A stretch of DNA of 55,290 bases from Lachnospiraceae bacterium (GTDB lineage Bacteria > Bacillota > Clostridia > Lachnospirales > Lachnospiraceae), in assembly GCA_017619635.1 (NCBI GenBank), contig JAFZRZ010000055.1:1-55290 (forward strand), in the 5' to 3' direction. Each line of letters begins with the position of its first letter. The first letter of the stretch is position 1. A model generated the notes under the pieces. That model saw nothing but the letters and a program-made list of their open reading frames with translations. It did no database searches and was not told where the DNA came from. A program made the translations under genes and the position numbers. Of this stretch, positions 42,009 to 51,830 are shown piece after piece.

Positions 42009-42014
42009 TATAAT
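42009..42014 (+). promoter_or_regulatory. Extended -10 promoter of the LytS-like kinase
   Basis: TGTTATAAT (TG, one base, TATAAT at 42009-42014) lies 28 bases before the ATG. No good -35 is seen. Confidence 0.5.
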
Positions 42015-42042
42015 AAAACATCGACGGAAACAGGGAGAGCAT

Positions 42043-43326
42043 ATGTTTGTTGAGTTTCTAAATCAAAATTATCTTACGGTGCTCATAGCGTTAACGCTCA
42101 TGGTAGTACGATTTGTATTCAAGGAATACAAGATACCTGCGTCACGTTTTGTGCCGATCATAACATCCATAGTCCTTATCAGTGCTACCACTTACTTTTT
42201 AAATGAATGGTCATATGACGTGACTCATACACCGGGTATTGTGGCAGATCTGCAATGGCATATAAAATTCAGGACCATAGTATCGATAGTCGATTACGTC
42301 ATACAGCCGCTCTATGTTCTGATAGAGCTTATGATCATTGTGCCTGACATGAAGAACAGGTTTCTGTTCTCGATCCCCGCGATCATCAATACGATACTGT
42401 ATGCGACATCTCCCCTGACTAACGGGCTGATGTTTAAGATAAGTGAGGATAACACTTTTTTAAGAGGACCCTTAGGATATACGATCTATTTTGTGACGGC
42501 ATTTTATCTGGTAGTCCTGGTTATCGTGTCGATCAAGAGTTTCAAGGATAATAACCACAGAAAAGGTACCCTGCTCTTGTTTATCATCTGTATGATGTTA
42601 ACGAGCATGTATCTGGAATACAGATACTGGGTTCCCGGATATATTGATGAGGTTTCGGCTCTGTCCATCCTCATATACTATATCTATCTGATCTCGGTTT
42701 ATCAGCAGGGATTAAGAGAGAGCATAGCTCAAAAGGAATTAAAGATAGCCCAGGATAAGGTGACCATGCTGCAGGAGCAGATAAGGCCCCACTTTATCTT
42801 CAACTCACTTAACGTGATAAGAGCTCTCATAAAAAAGGATCCTGCAAAAGCAGCTGACGGTATCGATCATTTCGCGGATTATCTGAGAGCGCATGTGCTC
42901 ACACTAAATGGTCCGGATCTTATCAAATTTGATGAGGAACTGTATAACGTAAAGGCGTTTATAGCACTCGCACAGCCCTCATATGATGAGCCGATAGATA
43001 TAACATATGACCTTAAGGCCACTGATTTCATGCTCCCGCCATTGTCATTGGAACCCATAGTTGAGAATGCCGTTAAGCATGGTATAGGAAAAGAGGGAGG
43101 TTATATCAGAGTATCGAGTGATCTTATCAATGATAACTATGTGATAACTGTTGAGAACAGTAACCTCGGTAAGATAGATTACACCGAAAAGGAAAGAGCA
43201 AGGCTCGGAGTCGGACTTGAGAATACAAGGACCAGACTTGATCTGCAGCTTGGTGGAAGCATAGATCTGAACCGAATGGAGGATAAGACCACGGTAACGA
43301 TAACCATCCCTGCAAAAAAAGAATAA
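42043..43326 (+). CDS. LytS/YehU-type sensor histidine kinase
   Basis: The 427-residue protein has six to seven membrane helices in the first 225 residues and a short coiled coil (LRESIAQKELKIAQ). A His_kinase domain follows with the phospho-acceptor motif QIRPHFIFNSLNVIRAL, and an HATPase domain with LPPLSLEPIVENAVKHGIGK (N box) and RLGVGLENTRTRL (G box). It may regulate envelope or transport genes through a LytTR-type response regulator. None is adjacent, so it is an orphan kinase. The ligand is unknown. Confidence 0.9.
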   Translation: MFVEFLNQNYLTVLIALTLMVVRFVFKEYKIPASRFVPIITSIVLISATTYFLNEWSYDVTHTPGIVADLQWHIKFRTIVSIVDYVIQPLYVLIELMIIVPDMKNRFLFSIPAIINTILYATSPLTNGLMFKISEDNTFLRGPLGYTIYFVTAFYLVVLVIVSIKSFKDNNHRKGTLLLFIICMMLTSMYLEYRYWVPGYIDEVSALSILIYYIYLISVYQQGLRESIAQKELKIAQDKVTMLQEQIRPHFIFNSLNVIRALIKKDPAKAADGIDHFADYLRAHVLTLNGPDLIKFDEELYNVKAFIALAQPSYDEPIDITYDLKATDFMLPPLSLEPIVENAVKHGIGKEGGYIRVSSDLINDNYVITVENSNLGKIDYTEKERARLGVGLENTRTRLDLQLGGSIDLNRMEDKTTVTITIPAKKE

Positions 43327-43331
43327 GAATA

Positions 43332-43369
43332 TAAAAAACCCTCCTTCCTAGTTGTCTAGGAAAGAGGGT
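43332..43369 (-). terminator. Terminator of the glutamine synthetase gene
   Basis: ACCCTCCTTCCTAG pairs with CTAGGAAAGAGGGT (one C-A mismatch) around TTGT. The T tract (complement of AAAAAA at 43333-43338) follows on the minus strand, so it serves glnA; on plus there is no T run, so the kinase transcript may read into it. Confidence 0.8.
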
Positions 43370-43397
43370 ACATATCAATTGAACAGGGCCTTTGTTC

Positions 43398-44828
43398 TTA
43401 AAGATCGTAATACATTGCAAATTCCATCGGATGAGGAAGTTTTGATATCATCGAGCTTGACTTTCTGTAACGTGCTATAAGCTGGTTTATAAGTCTTTCC
43501 GGGAATACCCCGCCTTCTGTCAGATAATCGTGATCCTTTTCAAGTGCATCGAGTGCCTCGTCAAGTGATGTGGGAAGACCGGTAAGTTTTGCCTTCTCCT
43601 CATCTGAGAGATTGTAAAGGTTGAAGTCGTAAGGTCCCCATCCCTTCTTATGAGGATCTATCTTTTTCTTTATGCCGTCAAGACCTGCCATAAGGATGGC
43701 TGCGTATGCATAGTAAGGATTACATGTTGCATCGGGATTTCTAAGCTCGAAACGCTTTGTCTCGGGTGTCTTTGCATAAGCGGGTATACGGATAACGGCA
43801 CTTCTGTTTGACATCGCATATCCTATGGTAACGGGAGCCTCAAATCCGGGAACAAGTCTCTTGTATGAGTTTGTTGAGGGATTGGTTATCGCACATAAGC
43901 TGCTCGCATGTGATAAGAGTCCGCCCATGAACCAGTGAGCCTCTTTGCTAAGCTGTGCATAACCCTTTGCATCATAGAATACAGGCTTCTTGTTCTTCAT
44001 AAGCAGCATATGCACATGCATTCCGTTTCCTGCCTCTCCTGAAAGCGGCTTTGGCATGAATGTTGCTGTGCAGCCTTCGGCAGCAGCCTCGTTCTTTATA
44101 ACGTATTTTGCAGACATGGTGTCATCTGCGAGTTTGAGCATATCACCGAGTTCAACCTCTATCTCCATCTGTCCGCTTCCGCCAACTTCAGGATGATGAT
44201 ATTTGACATCTATACCCCACTCCTTCATTACAAGACACATCTGGCTTCTCAGATCGTTTCTTATATCTGTGGGAAGTGAGTTGTGGTATCCTCCGCCGGG
44301 AAGTACCTGATAACCGTTGTTGTTTGCTTCGCTTCCTGATGCGAATGATGCCTGGGAGGTAAAGATCTTTGCATACATGTCATGATAATCGGTGCTGTAT
44401 CTGACATCATCAAAGATATAGAACTCGTACTCGGGTCCTATTATCATCTTGTCGGCGATACCCAGTTCCTTCATATATTCAAGAGAACGGATCGCTACAT
44501 TTCTCGGATACTGATCAAAAGGCCTGTTGTGTGGAAGGTCGATCACACGCACATCACCTATCATTGAAAGCGTGGGTACTGATGAATACCTGTCAACAAC
44601 AGCAGAGTCGAGCACGGGGATGAATACCATGTCACTGTTCTCAACCGGTGCATAGCCATAGTTTGATCCGTCAAAACCTATTCCCTGCTCCATCGTCTTT
44701 TCTGTAAGACGCTCAGAAGGGATGCTTAAATGACGCCAACGACCATCAATGTCCGTCAGTTTAAAGTCAACTATGCGAATGCCCTCCTCCTGGATCATAG
44801 TCTGGACGTCCTGTAAGGTTCTCGCCAT
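43398..44828 (-). CDS. glnA: Glutamine synthetase, type I
   Basis: The 476-residue enzyme makes glutamine from glutamate, ammonia and ATP. Motifs are FKLTDIDGRWRHLSIP, GIGFDGSNYG, GPEYEFYIFD (metal Glu), GQMEIEVELGDMLKLAD, FMPKPLSGEAGNGMHVHMLL (metal site), and the arginine-binding segment NRSAVIRIPAYAKTPETKRFELRNPDATCNPYYAYAAIL (given here as key residues R, R, E, R, P-D). NLYNLSDEE near the end is close to the adenylylation loop of beta-type enzymes, but the subtype is not clear. A perfect AAAGGAGG site precedes the ATG. It is monocistronic. Confidence 0.96.
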   Translation of the reverse strand: MARTLQDVQTMIQEEGIRIVDFKLTDIDGRWRHLSIPSERLTEKTMEQGIGFDGSNYGYAPVENSDMVFIPVLDSAVVDRYSSVPTLSMIGDVRVIDLPHNRPFDQYPRNVAIRSLEYMKELGIADKMIIGPEYEFYIFDDVRYSTDYHDMYAKIFTSQASFASGSEANNNGYQVLPGGGYHNSLPTDIRNDLRSQMCLVMKEWGIDVKYHHPEVGGSGQMEIEVELGDMLKLADDTMSAKYVIKNEAAAEGCTATFMPKPLSGEAGNGMHVHMLLMKNKKPVFYDAKGYAQLSKEAHWFMGGLLSHASSLCAITNPSTNSYKRLVPGFEAPVTIGYAMSNRSAVIRIPAYAKTPETKRFELRNPDATCNPYYAYAAILMAGLDGIKKKIDPHKKGWGPYDFNLYNLSDEEKAKLTGLPTSLDEALDALEKDHDYLTEGGVFPERLINQLIARYRKSSSMISKLPHPMEFAMYYDL

Positions 44829-44897
44829 AATTCTTTATCCTCCTTTGGATTATATAATTGTATTATTGTAAAAAATTAAAGACATGAAAGTTGAAAA

Positions 44898-44926
44898 TTG
44901 CTATACTTCTTATATGATACTATAAT
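44898..44926 (+). promoter_or_regulatory. Promoter of the chemotaxis receptor gene
   Basis: TTGCTA at 44898-44903 and TATAAT at 44921-44926 are spaced by 17 bases, about 70 bases before the ATG. It is sigma-A like rather than a sigma-D (flagellar) promoter. Confidence 0.55.
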
Positions 44927-44996
44927 TTGGCCAAAATTTGTTGGAAAATTGTAAACTTTCTGAAAATTTTTAAACCGGAATGAAGGAGAAGAAAGT

Positions 44997-46709
44997 ATGG
45001 AAGTCAGAAAGATAAGCTTTAGCATAAAGATGTTTGTAGCAGTTCTGCTCTTATTGCTCGTATCGGATATCACCATGGGTATCTCACTGTACAACAGGGC
45101 TGCGGATGATCTGCTCTCACAGATAAAGGAGAATGCGAAGAACATAGCAAGATGTGTTGCCGCATCGGTCGACGGTTCTTTATTTGAGGACTTAAACACC
45201 GAGGAGGATATGGAGAGCGAGGCATATCAAACGATCCATGAGGATCTTACCCTTTTCCTTGAAAACGGAGGGGTTGAGTATGTCTATACCGTAAAGGAGA
45301 CTGGAGCCGGTGAGTTCATATATGTGGTCGATTCCGATCCTGAGGAACCTGCGATGTTAGGCGAGGAGTTTGAGGCCGATCCCGAGACAACAATGGCCAT
45401 CCATAAGGGTACGATGGCATGTGAGGAGACCTCCACGGATGAGTGGGGAACACATTTAACTGCCTACAGTCCCATTTATGACGGTGCAAGAGTTACGGCT
45501 CTTGTCGGAGTCGATGTGAGTGCTGACTGGGTGGAGGAGCAGCTCGCGGGCTTAAGAAAACTCGTTATCCTCATATGCATAGGCGTGCTTCTGGTGGGTT
45601 CGATCCTTTTCTATGTAGCAGGAAAGATACTGACAAAAAACTTTAAGCTTTTAAACGATAAGATAAAAGAGATCTCAATGGGAGAGGGTAACCTCACCCA
45701 GACAATAGAATTAAACACAGGTGATGAGTTTGAGACCATAGGAAAGAGCATAAACGATCTTCTGGGTTATATCAGAAGAGTTATGAGAGACATCTCCGAT
45801 AACTCGGATATCTTAAAGGCCACCTCCGACAGCATGGCAAGAGGTTTGGGCAGTGCCCAGTCTGATGCGGACAGAGTCAGTGAGAACATGAACATGATGA
45901 GCCAGTCGATGAGAGAGATATCTGAAGCCATCACAAAGATGGATGTTCTCATAAATGATATGACAGATGCTTTCTCCGGTATCGTGGAACAGGCAAAGAA
46001 GGGAAGCGAGTTCTCCAAGAGCATAAGAAACGATGCGATAAACATCGGTAACGAGGCAGCCGTAAAACAAAAGGATGCAAACGAGAAGATGCAGGATATG
46101 GCAAAGAACATGAGAAGCCGTATCGAAAGATCAAGAGAAGTTGAAAAGATAAGCGTTCTTACGGACAACATCATAAACATAACAGACCAGACCTCTTTAC
46201 TTGCTCTTAATGCGAGCATCGAGGCTGCACGTGCGGGAGAGGCCGGAAGAGGCTTTGGCGTGGTCGCAACAGAGATAGGAAATCTCGCTCAGTCATCTGA
46301 AGAGGCTGCGACCGGTATAAGAGAGGTATCGGCTGAAGTCATATCAGCAGTGGAAGATCTCGCAAAGCAGGCAGAGCTAATGACTGAATTCATGACTGAG
46401 ACTGCGATGGGCGGTTACTCAGGCCTTGTTGACACGAGCAGTGAATATAAGGAAAGCGTTGAACGCTTTGATGAGATGATGAACAGCTTCCTTGAGATCA
46501 GCAGTAAGATCAGGGAGAACATTAAGGGTGTGAGCGAGTCGATGAGATCTCTCGATAAGGCCGTCGAAGATGCCGCAAACGGTGTCAGCCATTCGGCTCA
46601 GATGACAGAGGACATAACAGGAAACATCAGATTGATAACTAAAGATGCGGCCAAAGGAAAGGATGTTTCCGATTCTTTATATGAGAATGTCTGCAAGTTT
46701 GGCATGTGA
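44997..46709 (+). CDS. Methyl-accepting chemotaxis protein
   Basis: The 570-residue receptor has an N-terminal helix ([20 protein letters not shown]) and an extracellular sensor of about 140 residues (residues 33-180; a single Cache-like fold). A second helix follows ([20 protein letters not shown]), then a HAMP-like region ([17 protein letters not shown]...[16 protein letters not shown]) and a long coiled-coil signalling domain. The hairpin tip is [20 protein letters not shown], then [20 protein letters not shown]. It signals to CheA/CheW at the cell pole, so the organism is likely motile. No che gene is adjacent. The ligand cannot be read. AAGGAG precedes the ATG. Confidence 0.93.
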   Translation: MEVRKISFSIKMFVAVLLLLLVSDITMGISLYNRAADDLLSQIKENAKNIARCVAASVDGSLFEDLNTEEDMESEAYQTIHEDLTLFLENGGVEYVYTVKETGAGEFIYVVDSDPEEPAMLGEEFEADPETTMAIHKGTMACEETSTDEWGTHLTAYSPIYDGARVTALVGVDVSADWVEEQLAGLRKLVILICIGVLLVGSILFYVAGKILTKNFKLLNDKIKEISMGEGNLTQTIELNTGDEFETIGKSINDLLGYIRRVMRDISDNSDILKATSDSMARGLGSAQSDADRVSENMNMMSQSMREISEAITKMDVLINDMTDAFSGIVEQAKKGSEFSKSIRNDAINIGNEAAVKQKDANEKMQDMAKNMRSRIERSREVEKISVLTDNIINITDQTSLLALNASIEAARAGEAGRGFGVVATEIGNLAQSSEEAATGIREVSAEVISAVEDLAKQAELMTEFMTETAMGGYSGLVDTSSEYKESVERFDEMMNSFLEISSKIRENIKGVSESMRSLDKAVEDAANGVSHSAQMTEDITGNIRLITKDAAKGKDVSDSLYENVCKFGM

Positions 46710-46764
46710 GTGGCAATAAATCCTTATTTATGGTAAAATCATTATTTGATGCGTTAAGTATCAG

Positions 46765-46782
46765 ACAGTCTTTAAAGACTGA
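46765..46782 (+). promoter_or_regulatory. 16-base palindrome before iorA
   Basis: CAGTCTTTAAAGACTG at 46766-46781 is a perfect palindrome 27 bases upstream of the iorA ATG. An extended -10-like TGGTAAAAT lies near 46730. The palindrome may be an operator or leader hairpin. Confidence 0.45.
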
Positions 46783-46808
46783 TTATTAGATATAAAAAGG
46801 AGAACAAG

Positions 46809-48548
46809 ATGGCAGAGCACATGATTATGCTGGGAAATGAGGCAATAGCCCGCGGAGCATATGAGGCCGGTGTAAAGGTTTCGGCAGCATATCCGGGAAC
46901 ACCCAGTACCGAGATCAGCGAAAATCTCGTACAGTATAAAGAGATCTATTGTGAGTGGTCACCCAATGAGAAGGTGGCTGTTGAGGTTGCGAGCGGCGCA
47001 GCCATAGCAGGTGTAAGGAGCATGGCATGCATGAAGCATGTGGGACTTAATGTGGCGAGCGATCCCCTCTACACCATGAGTTATATAGGAGTTCAGGGCG
47101 GAATGGTCGTTGTTGTTGCAGACGATCCGGGTATGTACAGCTCACAGAACGAGCAGGATACACGTATGATAGGTAGAGCCAGCATGGTACCCGTTGTTGA
47201 GCCTTCAGACTCTCAGGAAGCAAAGGACTTCATGAAGTATGCCTTTGATCTTTCAGAGAAGTATGACACTCCCGTTATCTTAAGAACAACAACAAGACTT
47301 GCACACAGCCAGGGCCTTGTCTCACTCGAGGAGAGATTTGAGCCTGAGGATGTTGAATACACAAAGAATATACAGAAGAACGTAATGATGCCCGCAATGG
47401 CAATAAAGCGTCATGTCTTTGTTGAGAAGCGTTTAAACGACATGATAGCTGACGGCGAGAACATGCCCATCAACAGAGTTGAGATGGGTGATACAAAGAT
47501 AGGCTTTATCACAGCAGGTATCGCTTATCAGTATGTAAAGGAAGTATTCCCGGATGCAAGTGTGTTAAAACTTGGTCTTGTGAATCCTCTTCCGAGAAAG
47601 ATGATAGAGGACTTTGCTGCTAAGGTTGACAGACTCATAATCTTTGAGGAACTCGAGCCCGTTATCGAAGAGCAGGCAAAGAGCTGGGGAATAAAGTGTG
47701 AGGGTAAGGAACTCTTTACCCGCCAGGGTGAGTATTCCGCAAATATGTTAAGAGAAAAACTCCTTAACATGGACCTTAACCTCGATGAGAAGAAGGAAGT
47801 GCCTGCACGTCCTCCGATACTTTGTCCCGGATGTCCTCACAGAAGCGTATATACTGCACTTAACAGACTTAAGATCCACGGTGCCGGCGATATAGGATGT
47901 TACACACTCGGTGCACTTGCTCCGTTAAGCGTTGTTGATGTATCCATCTGTATGGGTGCGAGCATCTCAAGCCTTCACGGAATGGAAAAGGCAAAGGGCA
48001 AGGATTATATAAAGAACTGGGTTGCAGTCATCGGTGATTCAACCTTCCTTCATACGGGTGTTAACTCCCTTATGAACATGGTATATAACAAGGCAACAGG
48101 AACCGTCATCATCCTTGATAACTCAATAACGGGTATGACAGGACACCAGGATCATGCAGCTACAGGTAAGACCTTACAGGGCGAGCCCACACATGCGGTC
48201 AACTTAACAGAGCTTTGCAAGAGCCTTGGCGTTGAGCATGTTTACGAGGTCAATGCATTTGATCTTCCCGCTCTTGAGGAGACCATAAAGAGAGAGGTTG
48301 CAAGGAATGAGGTTTCAGTCATCATAACAAAGTCACCCTGCGTACTCTTAAAGAGCAATGTATTCCCTGATAAGTGTGTTCCGATATCTGATAAATGTAA
48401 GAAGTGCGGCGCCTGCTTAAAGCCCGGATGTCCCGCTCTTACAAGAAATGAGGACGGAACGATAAGCATAGATGAGACGATGTGCAATGCCTGCGGTCTC
48501 TGCATGCAGCTTTGCAAATTCGGTGCGATTACAAAGGAGGCAAAATAA
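46809..48548 (+). CDS. iorA: Indolepyruvate:ferredoxin oxidoreductase alpha subunit
   Basis: The 579-residue subunit oxidises aryl 2-oxo acids to aryl-CoA with CoA and ferredoxin, in catabolism of aromatic amino acids or, run in reverse, their synthesis from aryl acetates. The pyrimidine half begins LGNEAIARGAYEAGVKVSAA and YPGTPSTEIS. The TPP half has CPGCPHRSVYTALNRL, GDIGCYTLGALAPL and the GDSTFLHTGVNSLMNMVYN TPP/Mg motif. The C-terminus has two 4Fe-4S clusters (CKKCGACLKPGCP and CNACGLCMQLC). Its stop overlaps the iorB start by one base (TAATG). Confidence 0.96.
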   Translation: MAEHMIMLGNEAIARGAYEAGVKVSAAYPGTPSTEISENLVQYKEIYCEWSPNEKVAVEVASGAAIAGVRSMACMKHVGLNVASDPLYTMSYIGVQGGMVVVVADDPGMYSSQNEQDTRMIGRASMVPVVEPSDSQEAKDFMKYAFDLSEKYDTPVILRTTTRLAHSQGLVSLEERFEPEDVEYTKNIQKNVMMPAMAIKRHVFVEKRLNDMIADGENMPINRVEMGDTKIGFITAGIAYQYVKEVFPDASVLKLGLVNPLPRKMIEDFAAKVDRLIIFEELEPVIEEQAKSWGIKCEGKELFTRQGEYSANMLREKLLNMDLNLDEKKEVPARPPILCPGCPHRSVYTALNRLKIHGAGDIGCYTLGALAPLSVVDVSICMGASISSLHGMEKAKGKDYIKNWVAVIGDSTFLHTGVNSLMNMVYNKATGTVIILDNSITGMTGHQDHAATGKTLQGEPTHAVNLTELCKSLGVEHVYEVNAFDLPALEETIKREVARNEVSVIITKSPCVLLKSNVFPDKCVPISDKCKKCGACLKPGCPALTRNEDGTISIDETMCNACGLCMQLCKFGAITKEAK

Positions 48549-49120
48549 TGGCAACGACAAATATCATGATAGTGGGTGTCGGTGGTCAGGGAACCCTCCT
48601 TACCAGCCGTATACTCGGTAAGATGGCAACAAATGCCGGCTTTGACGTAAAGCTCTCCGAGGTCCATGGAATGGCTCAAAGAGGCGGAAGCGTAGTAACA
48701 TATGTAAGATACGGTGAGAAGGTTGCAGAGCCCATAGTAGAGGAAGGACAGGTCGATGTCCTCATAGCTTTTGAAAAACTCGAGGCAATGCGTTATCTTC
48801 ACTTTGTAAAGAAAGACGGTGTCATCATAGTGAACGACTTAAGGATGGATCCCATCACAGTCGTTACGGGTCAGGCAACATATCCCGAGGGCATCATCGA
48901 GACATTGAGCGCAGCAAGAAAGACCCTTGTTGTCGATGCGACAAACAAGAGTAAGGAGATAGGTTCTCCCAGATCCTTTAATGTAATAGTTCTTGGTGCC
49001 GCTGCAAAGCATATGTCCTTTGCAAAAGAGGACTGGATAAAGGTCATCGAGAGCACTGTTCCTCCTAAGACAGTCGCAAAGAATATCGAGGCTTTTGAAG
49101 TCGGATATGCTATTGGGTGA
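48548..49120 (+). CDS. iorB: Indolepyruvate:ferredoxin oxidoreductase beta subunit
   Basis: The start ATG 48548 follows AAAGGAGG inside the iorA end; a longer frame back to 48482 lies within iorA and has no site. The 190-residue gamma-type domain has IVGVGGQGTLLTSRILGKMA, SEVHGMAQRGGSVVTYVRYG and the IVLGAAAKHMSFAKEDW region, all typical of IorB. It completes the alpha2beta2 enzyme with IorA. Confidence 0.96.
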   Translation: MATTNIMIVGVGGQGTLLTSRILGKMATNAGFDVKLSEVHGMAQRGGSVVTYVRYGEKVAEPIVEEGQVDVLIAFEKLEAMRYLHFVKKDGVIIVNDLRMDPITVVTGQATYPEGIIETLSAARKTLVVDATNKSKEIGSPRSFNVIVLGAAAKHMSFAKEDWIKVIESTVPPKTVAKNIEAFEVGYAIG

Positions 49121-49135
49121 TAAACAATAAAAGTG

Positions 49136-49168
49136 ACTGCCCCGTAAAACGCGGGGCAGTATTTCTAT
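49136..49168 (+). terminator. Hairpin between iorB and the radical SAM gene
   Basis: ACTGCCCCG (49136-49144) pairs with CGGGGCAGT (49152-49160) around TAAAACG. Only ATTTCT follows, so termination is probably partial. It separates iorAB from the three-gene radical SAM operon by 66 bases. Confidence 0.6.
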
Positions 49169-49186
49169 GATGAGAAAGGCTGAGTC

Positions 49187-50575
49187 ATGAGTGTTTCAAA
49201 AAGGATAAAGAGATACGCGGATGAGAACTTCAAAGAGACTCTGCATACCACATTAAATCCCGAGGGACCCGGTGTCGTAAGGATACATATGATACCTCCC
49301 GTATGTGACGGTGATGATGTGGAGGCGAGTGTCGTAATAATAAACGGACAGGATGTCATACCCGTAAACGTGGCATGGTCAATACTGTTATGCGAATTTA
49401 TTAAAGAGGTAAACAAATACGAAGGAAGAGAAGTTACTGACGAGGAAGTCAACACGATGGTCGAGAACACCGTCAAAGGCGTCAGAAAGATATATCCGCT
49501 TCTCAGCAAGAAACTCATTAAGAGCGATCTTTATGAGATGATGAACAGCTTTAAGCAGGTAGCTTACGGTGAGAAGAGCGATGTTGAGATAGATTACATC
49601 TCTCTTGACGATTATGCCCTCTATATGAGAGCACCCCACAGGATGGATCTGTTGGTAAGCTCCATGGCAAAGGACGGCAAGTGGCACTGCAACCAGCAGT
49701 GTGTGCACTGCTATGCCGCAGGCCAGGAACTGGCAAACGAAAATGAGCTTTCTACCGATGACTGGAAAAAGATCATCGATAAATGCAGAAAGGCAGGAAT
49801 CCCCCAGGTGACCTTCACTGGAGGAGAGCCCACCATGAGAGATGATCTTATCGAGCTTATCGATCATTCAAGATGGTTCATCACAAGACTCAACACAAAC
49901 GGCAGGAAGTTAACAAAAGAGTTTTGCGAAAAACTTAAAAATGCTTCCCTTGACAGCATGCAGATAACCTTCTATTCATCAGAAGAAGATATACATGACA
50001 AGTTGGTCGGTGCAAAGGGCTATAACGATACAGTAAACGGTATAAAGAATGCGATTAAGGCAGGTCTTAACATCAGCATCAACACCCCTCTTTGCACACT
50101 CAACAAAGACTATGTGAAGACTCTGGAATTCTTACACGGACTGGGTGTTTTGTATGTCACATGCTCAGGCCTTATAACAACAGGAAACGCCGAGCTTGAG
50201 GATTCGGAGAAACTGCAGCTTTCAAAGGATGAGATAAAGACCGTGTTAAAGGATGCGGTTGATTACTGCTATTCAAACGGCATGGAGATAAGCTTCACAT
50301 CTCCCGGCTGGGTCGAGGATGAGTTCTGCAAAGAACTGGGCATCCAGACACCAAGCTGCGGTGCATGTCTCAGCAACATGGCAGTCACACCTTCCGGAAA
50401 TCTTGTTCCGTGTCAGAGCTGGTTATCCGGTGAGAGCTATGGAAGCATGTTGACGGATGAGTGGGATAAGATGTGGTACAGTGACGCATGTAAGGAGAGA
50501 AGAGATTTCTCCGCACAGACACTCGGTGTATGTCCTTTAAGAAAGACAAACGATAAGGAGGTAGACAATGCGTAA
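49187..50575 (+). CDS. Radical SAM enzyme with SPASM-like C-terminus
   Basis: The 462-residue protein has a 150-residue N-terminal extension, then the radical SAM core with cluster Cys168, Cys172 and Cys175 (WHCNQQCVHCYAAGQ). The SAM site is FTGGEPTMRDD (GGEP at 212-215), and LNTNGRKLTKEF and SMQITFYSSEEDIHDKLVGA follow. The C-terminus has six Cys (381, 391, 394, 409, 435, 449) around CGACLSNMAVTPSGNLVPCQ, like a SPASM domain binding auxiliary 4Fe-4S clusters in peptide-modifying enzymes. Part of the extension (about 45-105, INGQDVIPVNVAWSILLCEF and on) could be a PqqD-like peptide-recognition winged helix; this is weak. The next gene overlaps its end by 8 bases and encodes a Cys-Ala repeat tail, a likely substrate. 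Confidence 0.9.
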   Translation: MSVSKRIKRYADENFKETLHTTLNPEGPGVVRIHMIPPVCDGDDVEASVVIINGQDVIPVNVAWSILLCEFIKEVNKYEGREVTDEEVNTMVENTVKGVRKIYPLLSKKLIKSDLYEMMNSFKQVAYGEKSDVEIDYISLDDYALYMRAPHRMDLLVSSMAKDGKWHCNQQCVHCYAAGQELANENELSTDDWKKIIDKCRKAGIPQVTFTGGEPTMRDDLIELIDHSRWFITRLNTNGRKLTKEFCEKLKNASLDSMQITFYSSEEDIHDKLVGAKGYNDTVNGIKNAIKAGLNISINTPLCTLNKDYVKTLEFLHGLGVLYVTCSGLITTGNAELEDSEKLQLSKDEIKTVLKDAVDYCYSNGMEISFTSPGWVEDEFCKELGIQTPSCGACLSNMAVTPSGNLVPCQSWLSGESYGSMLTDEWDKMWYSDACKERRDFSAQTLGVCPLRKTNDKEVDNA

Positions 50576-51830
50576 GAGAGCTTTATTACTTTTAATGTCT
50601 TTAGTCCTTATTGTTTCCGTTATCCTGTCAGCAAAGAGTGTTTCATATGCGGGCGGACCCACGGATGAGATATTAAACTATACGATAACCGTTGATGTCA
50701 ATGAGGATGCGACCCTTGACATGAACTATCATATCGACTGGAAGGTTCTCCAGTCAGGCGGAAATCTGGGCCCCGTCTCATGGGTTGAGATAGGTATACC
50801 AAACGGCCACTGCAGCGACCTTACAGCACAGACCGATAACATCAAAAAGATAGCACTCAGCAAAAAGAGCGGAGAAGTCCTGGTAAGGATAGATTTTGAC
50901 AAGTCCTACTATGAGGGAGAGGTCATAAGCTTTGATTTTTCCCTTACCCAGGATTACATGTATGAGATGAACAAGACGGGCGAGGGCTTTACTCAGTACG
51001 GCTTCACACCCGGCTGGTTTGACGAGATATCAGTCGATGAGCTCGTTATCAAATGGAATGCCGACAAGGTGGACAGATTCACACCCGAAGGCGAGATTCA
51101 AGACGGATATATCACATGGACGACTTCTCTTAATCCGAGAGGCAGGTTTAACGTTACGGTCATCTATCCCAATGACGCATACGGATTCATCGTTGAGAAA
51201 TACAATGATGTGGCCGGCGGATCTGACTCTTCAGGTGATGACATCAGTATCGGAGTTGAGATATTCCTTGTCATGGTCTTCTTTGTGCTTACGAGTTTAT
51301 GGCCGTTTGTTGTGATCGGTATCCTCATAAAGAAAGCATATGACAGATCAAGAGGATTCACTTACGGCAAGAAGGTCATCACGAGAGAGAAGATAACATA
51401 TCATGAATCATGTCCTCACTGTGGTGCACCCGCAAAAGAGAGAAAAGACTCCTGTGAATTCTGCGGTGCCAGCATGATAAAGAGCAAAGAGGTCATCAAA
51501 GAGAGCGATGCCGTTAAGGATAAGGAGATCATGAAGCATAAGACCACCGGTGTGTACCAGTACGGCTCAAGCCCGAATGTGTACATCAGCGTTCATGCAT
51601 CAAGACCCAAGGTGCCTGTAAGCAGAACTGTGTCGTCATCTTCCGGCAGGTCGAGCAGCAGTTCAAGAGGCGGCAGCTCACACAGCTGTGCACACTCATC
51701 ATGTGCATGTGCCTGCGCCTGTGCATGTGCCTGTGCGGGCGGCGGAAGAGCAGGATGCAGCGTTAAGGATTTCTATAACACCAATCTTAAGTTAAGACAG
51801 TTAGAGCTTAAAGACAGGAAAAAAGCATGA
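50568..51830 (+). CDS. Membrane protein with zinc ribbon and alternating Cys-Ala tail
   Basis: The start ATG 50568 has AAGGAGG inside the radical SAM gene. The 420-residue product has a signal peptide (1-28), an extracellular beta-rich domain (30-220) reminiscent of DUF2207, a membrane helix (about 226-254) followed by KK and RSR (inside), and a zinc ribbon (Cys282/285/296/299). A Lys/Glu linker leads to a Ser/Gly stretch (355-373). The tail has Cys374, 379, 381, 383, 385, 387, 389 and 397, with six Cys-Ala units followed by GGGRAGC and a basic end. By topology the tail is cytosolic. The overlap with a radical SAM gene suggests it is modified, for example by thioether links. Function is unknown. 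Confidence 0.85.
   Translation: MRKRALLLLMSLVLIVSVILSAKSVSYAGGPTDEILNYTITVDVNEDATLDMNYHIDWKVLQSGGNLGPVSWVEIGIPNGHCSDLTAQTDNIKKIALSKKSGEVLVRIDFDKSYYEGEVISFDFSLTQDYMYEMNKTGEGFTQYGFTPGWFDEISVDELVIKWNADKVDRFTPEGEIQDGYITWTTSLNPRGRFNVTVIYPNDAYGFIVEKYNDVAGGSDSSGDDISIGVEIFLVMVFFVLTSLWPFVVIGILIKKAYDRSRGFTYGKKVITREKITYHESCPHCGAPAKERKDSCEFCGASMIKSKEVIKESDAVKDKEIMKHKTTGVYQYGSSPNVYISVHASRPKVPVSRTVSSSSGRSSSSSRGGSSHSCAHSSCACACACACACAGGGRAGCSVKDFYNTNLKLRQLELKDRKKA

Noticed and set aside
44876..45199. Minus-strand frame overlapping the start of the chemotaxis receptor
   Set aside because: It lies antisense to the receptor signal helix and its promoter, with no ribosome site.
51708..51743. Cys-Ala stretch as a simple microsatellite or CRISPR-like repeat
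   Set aside because: Codons vary between units, the frame is open and it lies in a gene coupled to a radical SAM enzyme. No spacer-repeat pattern exists.
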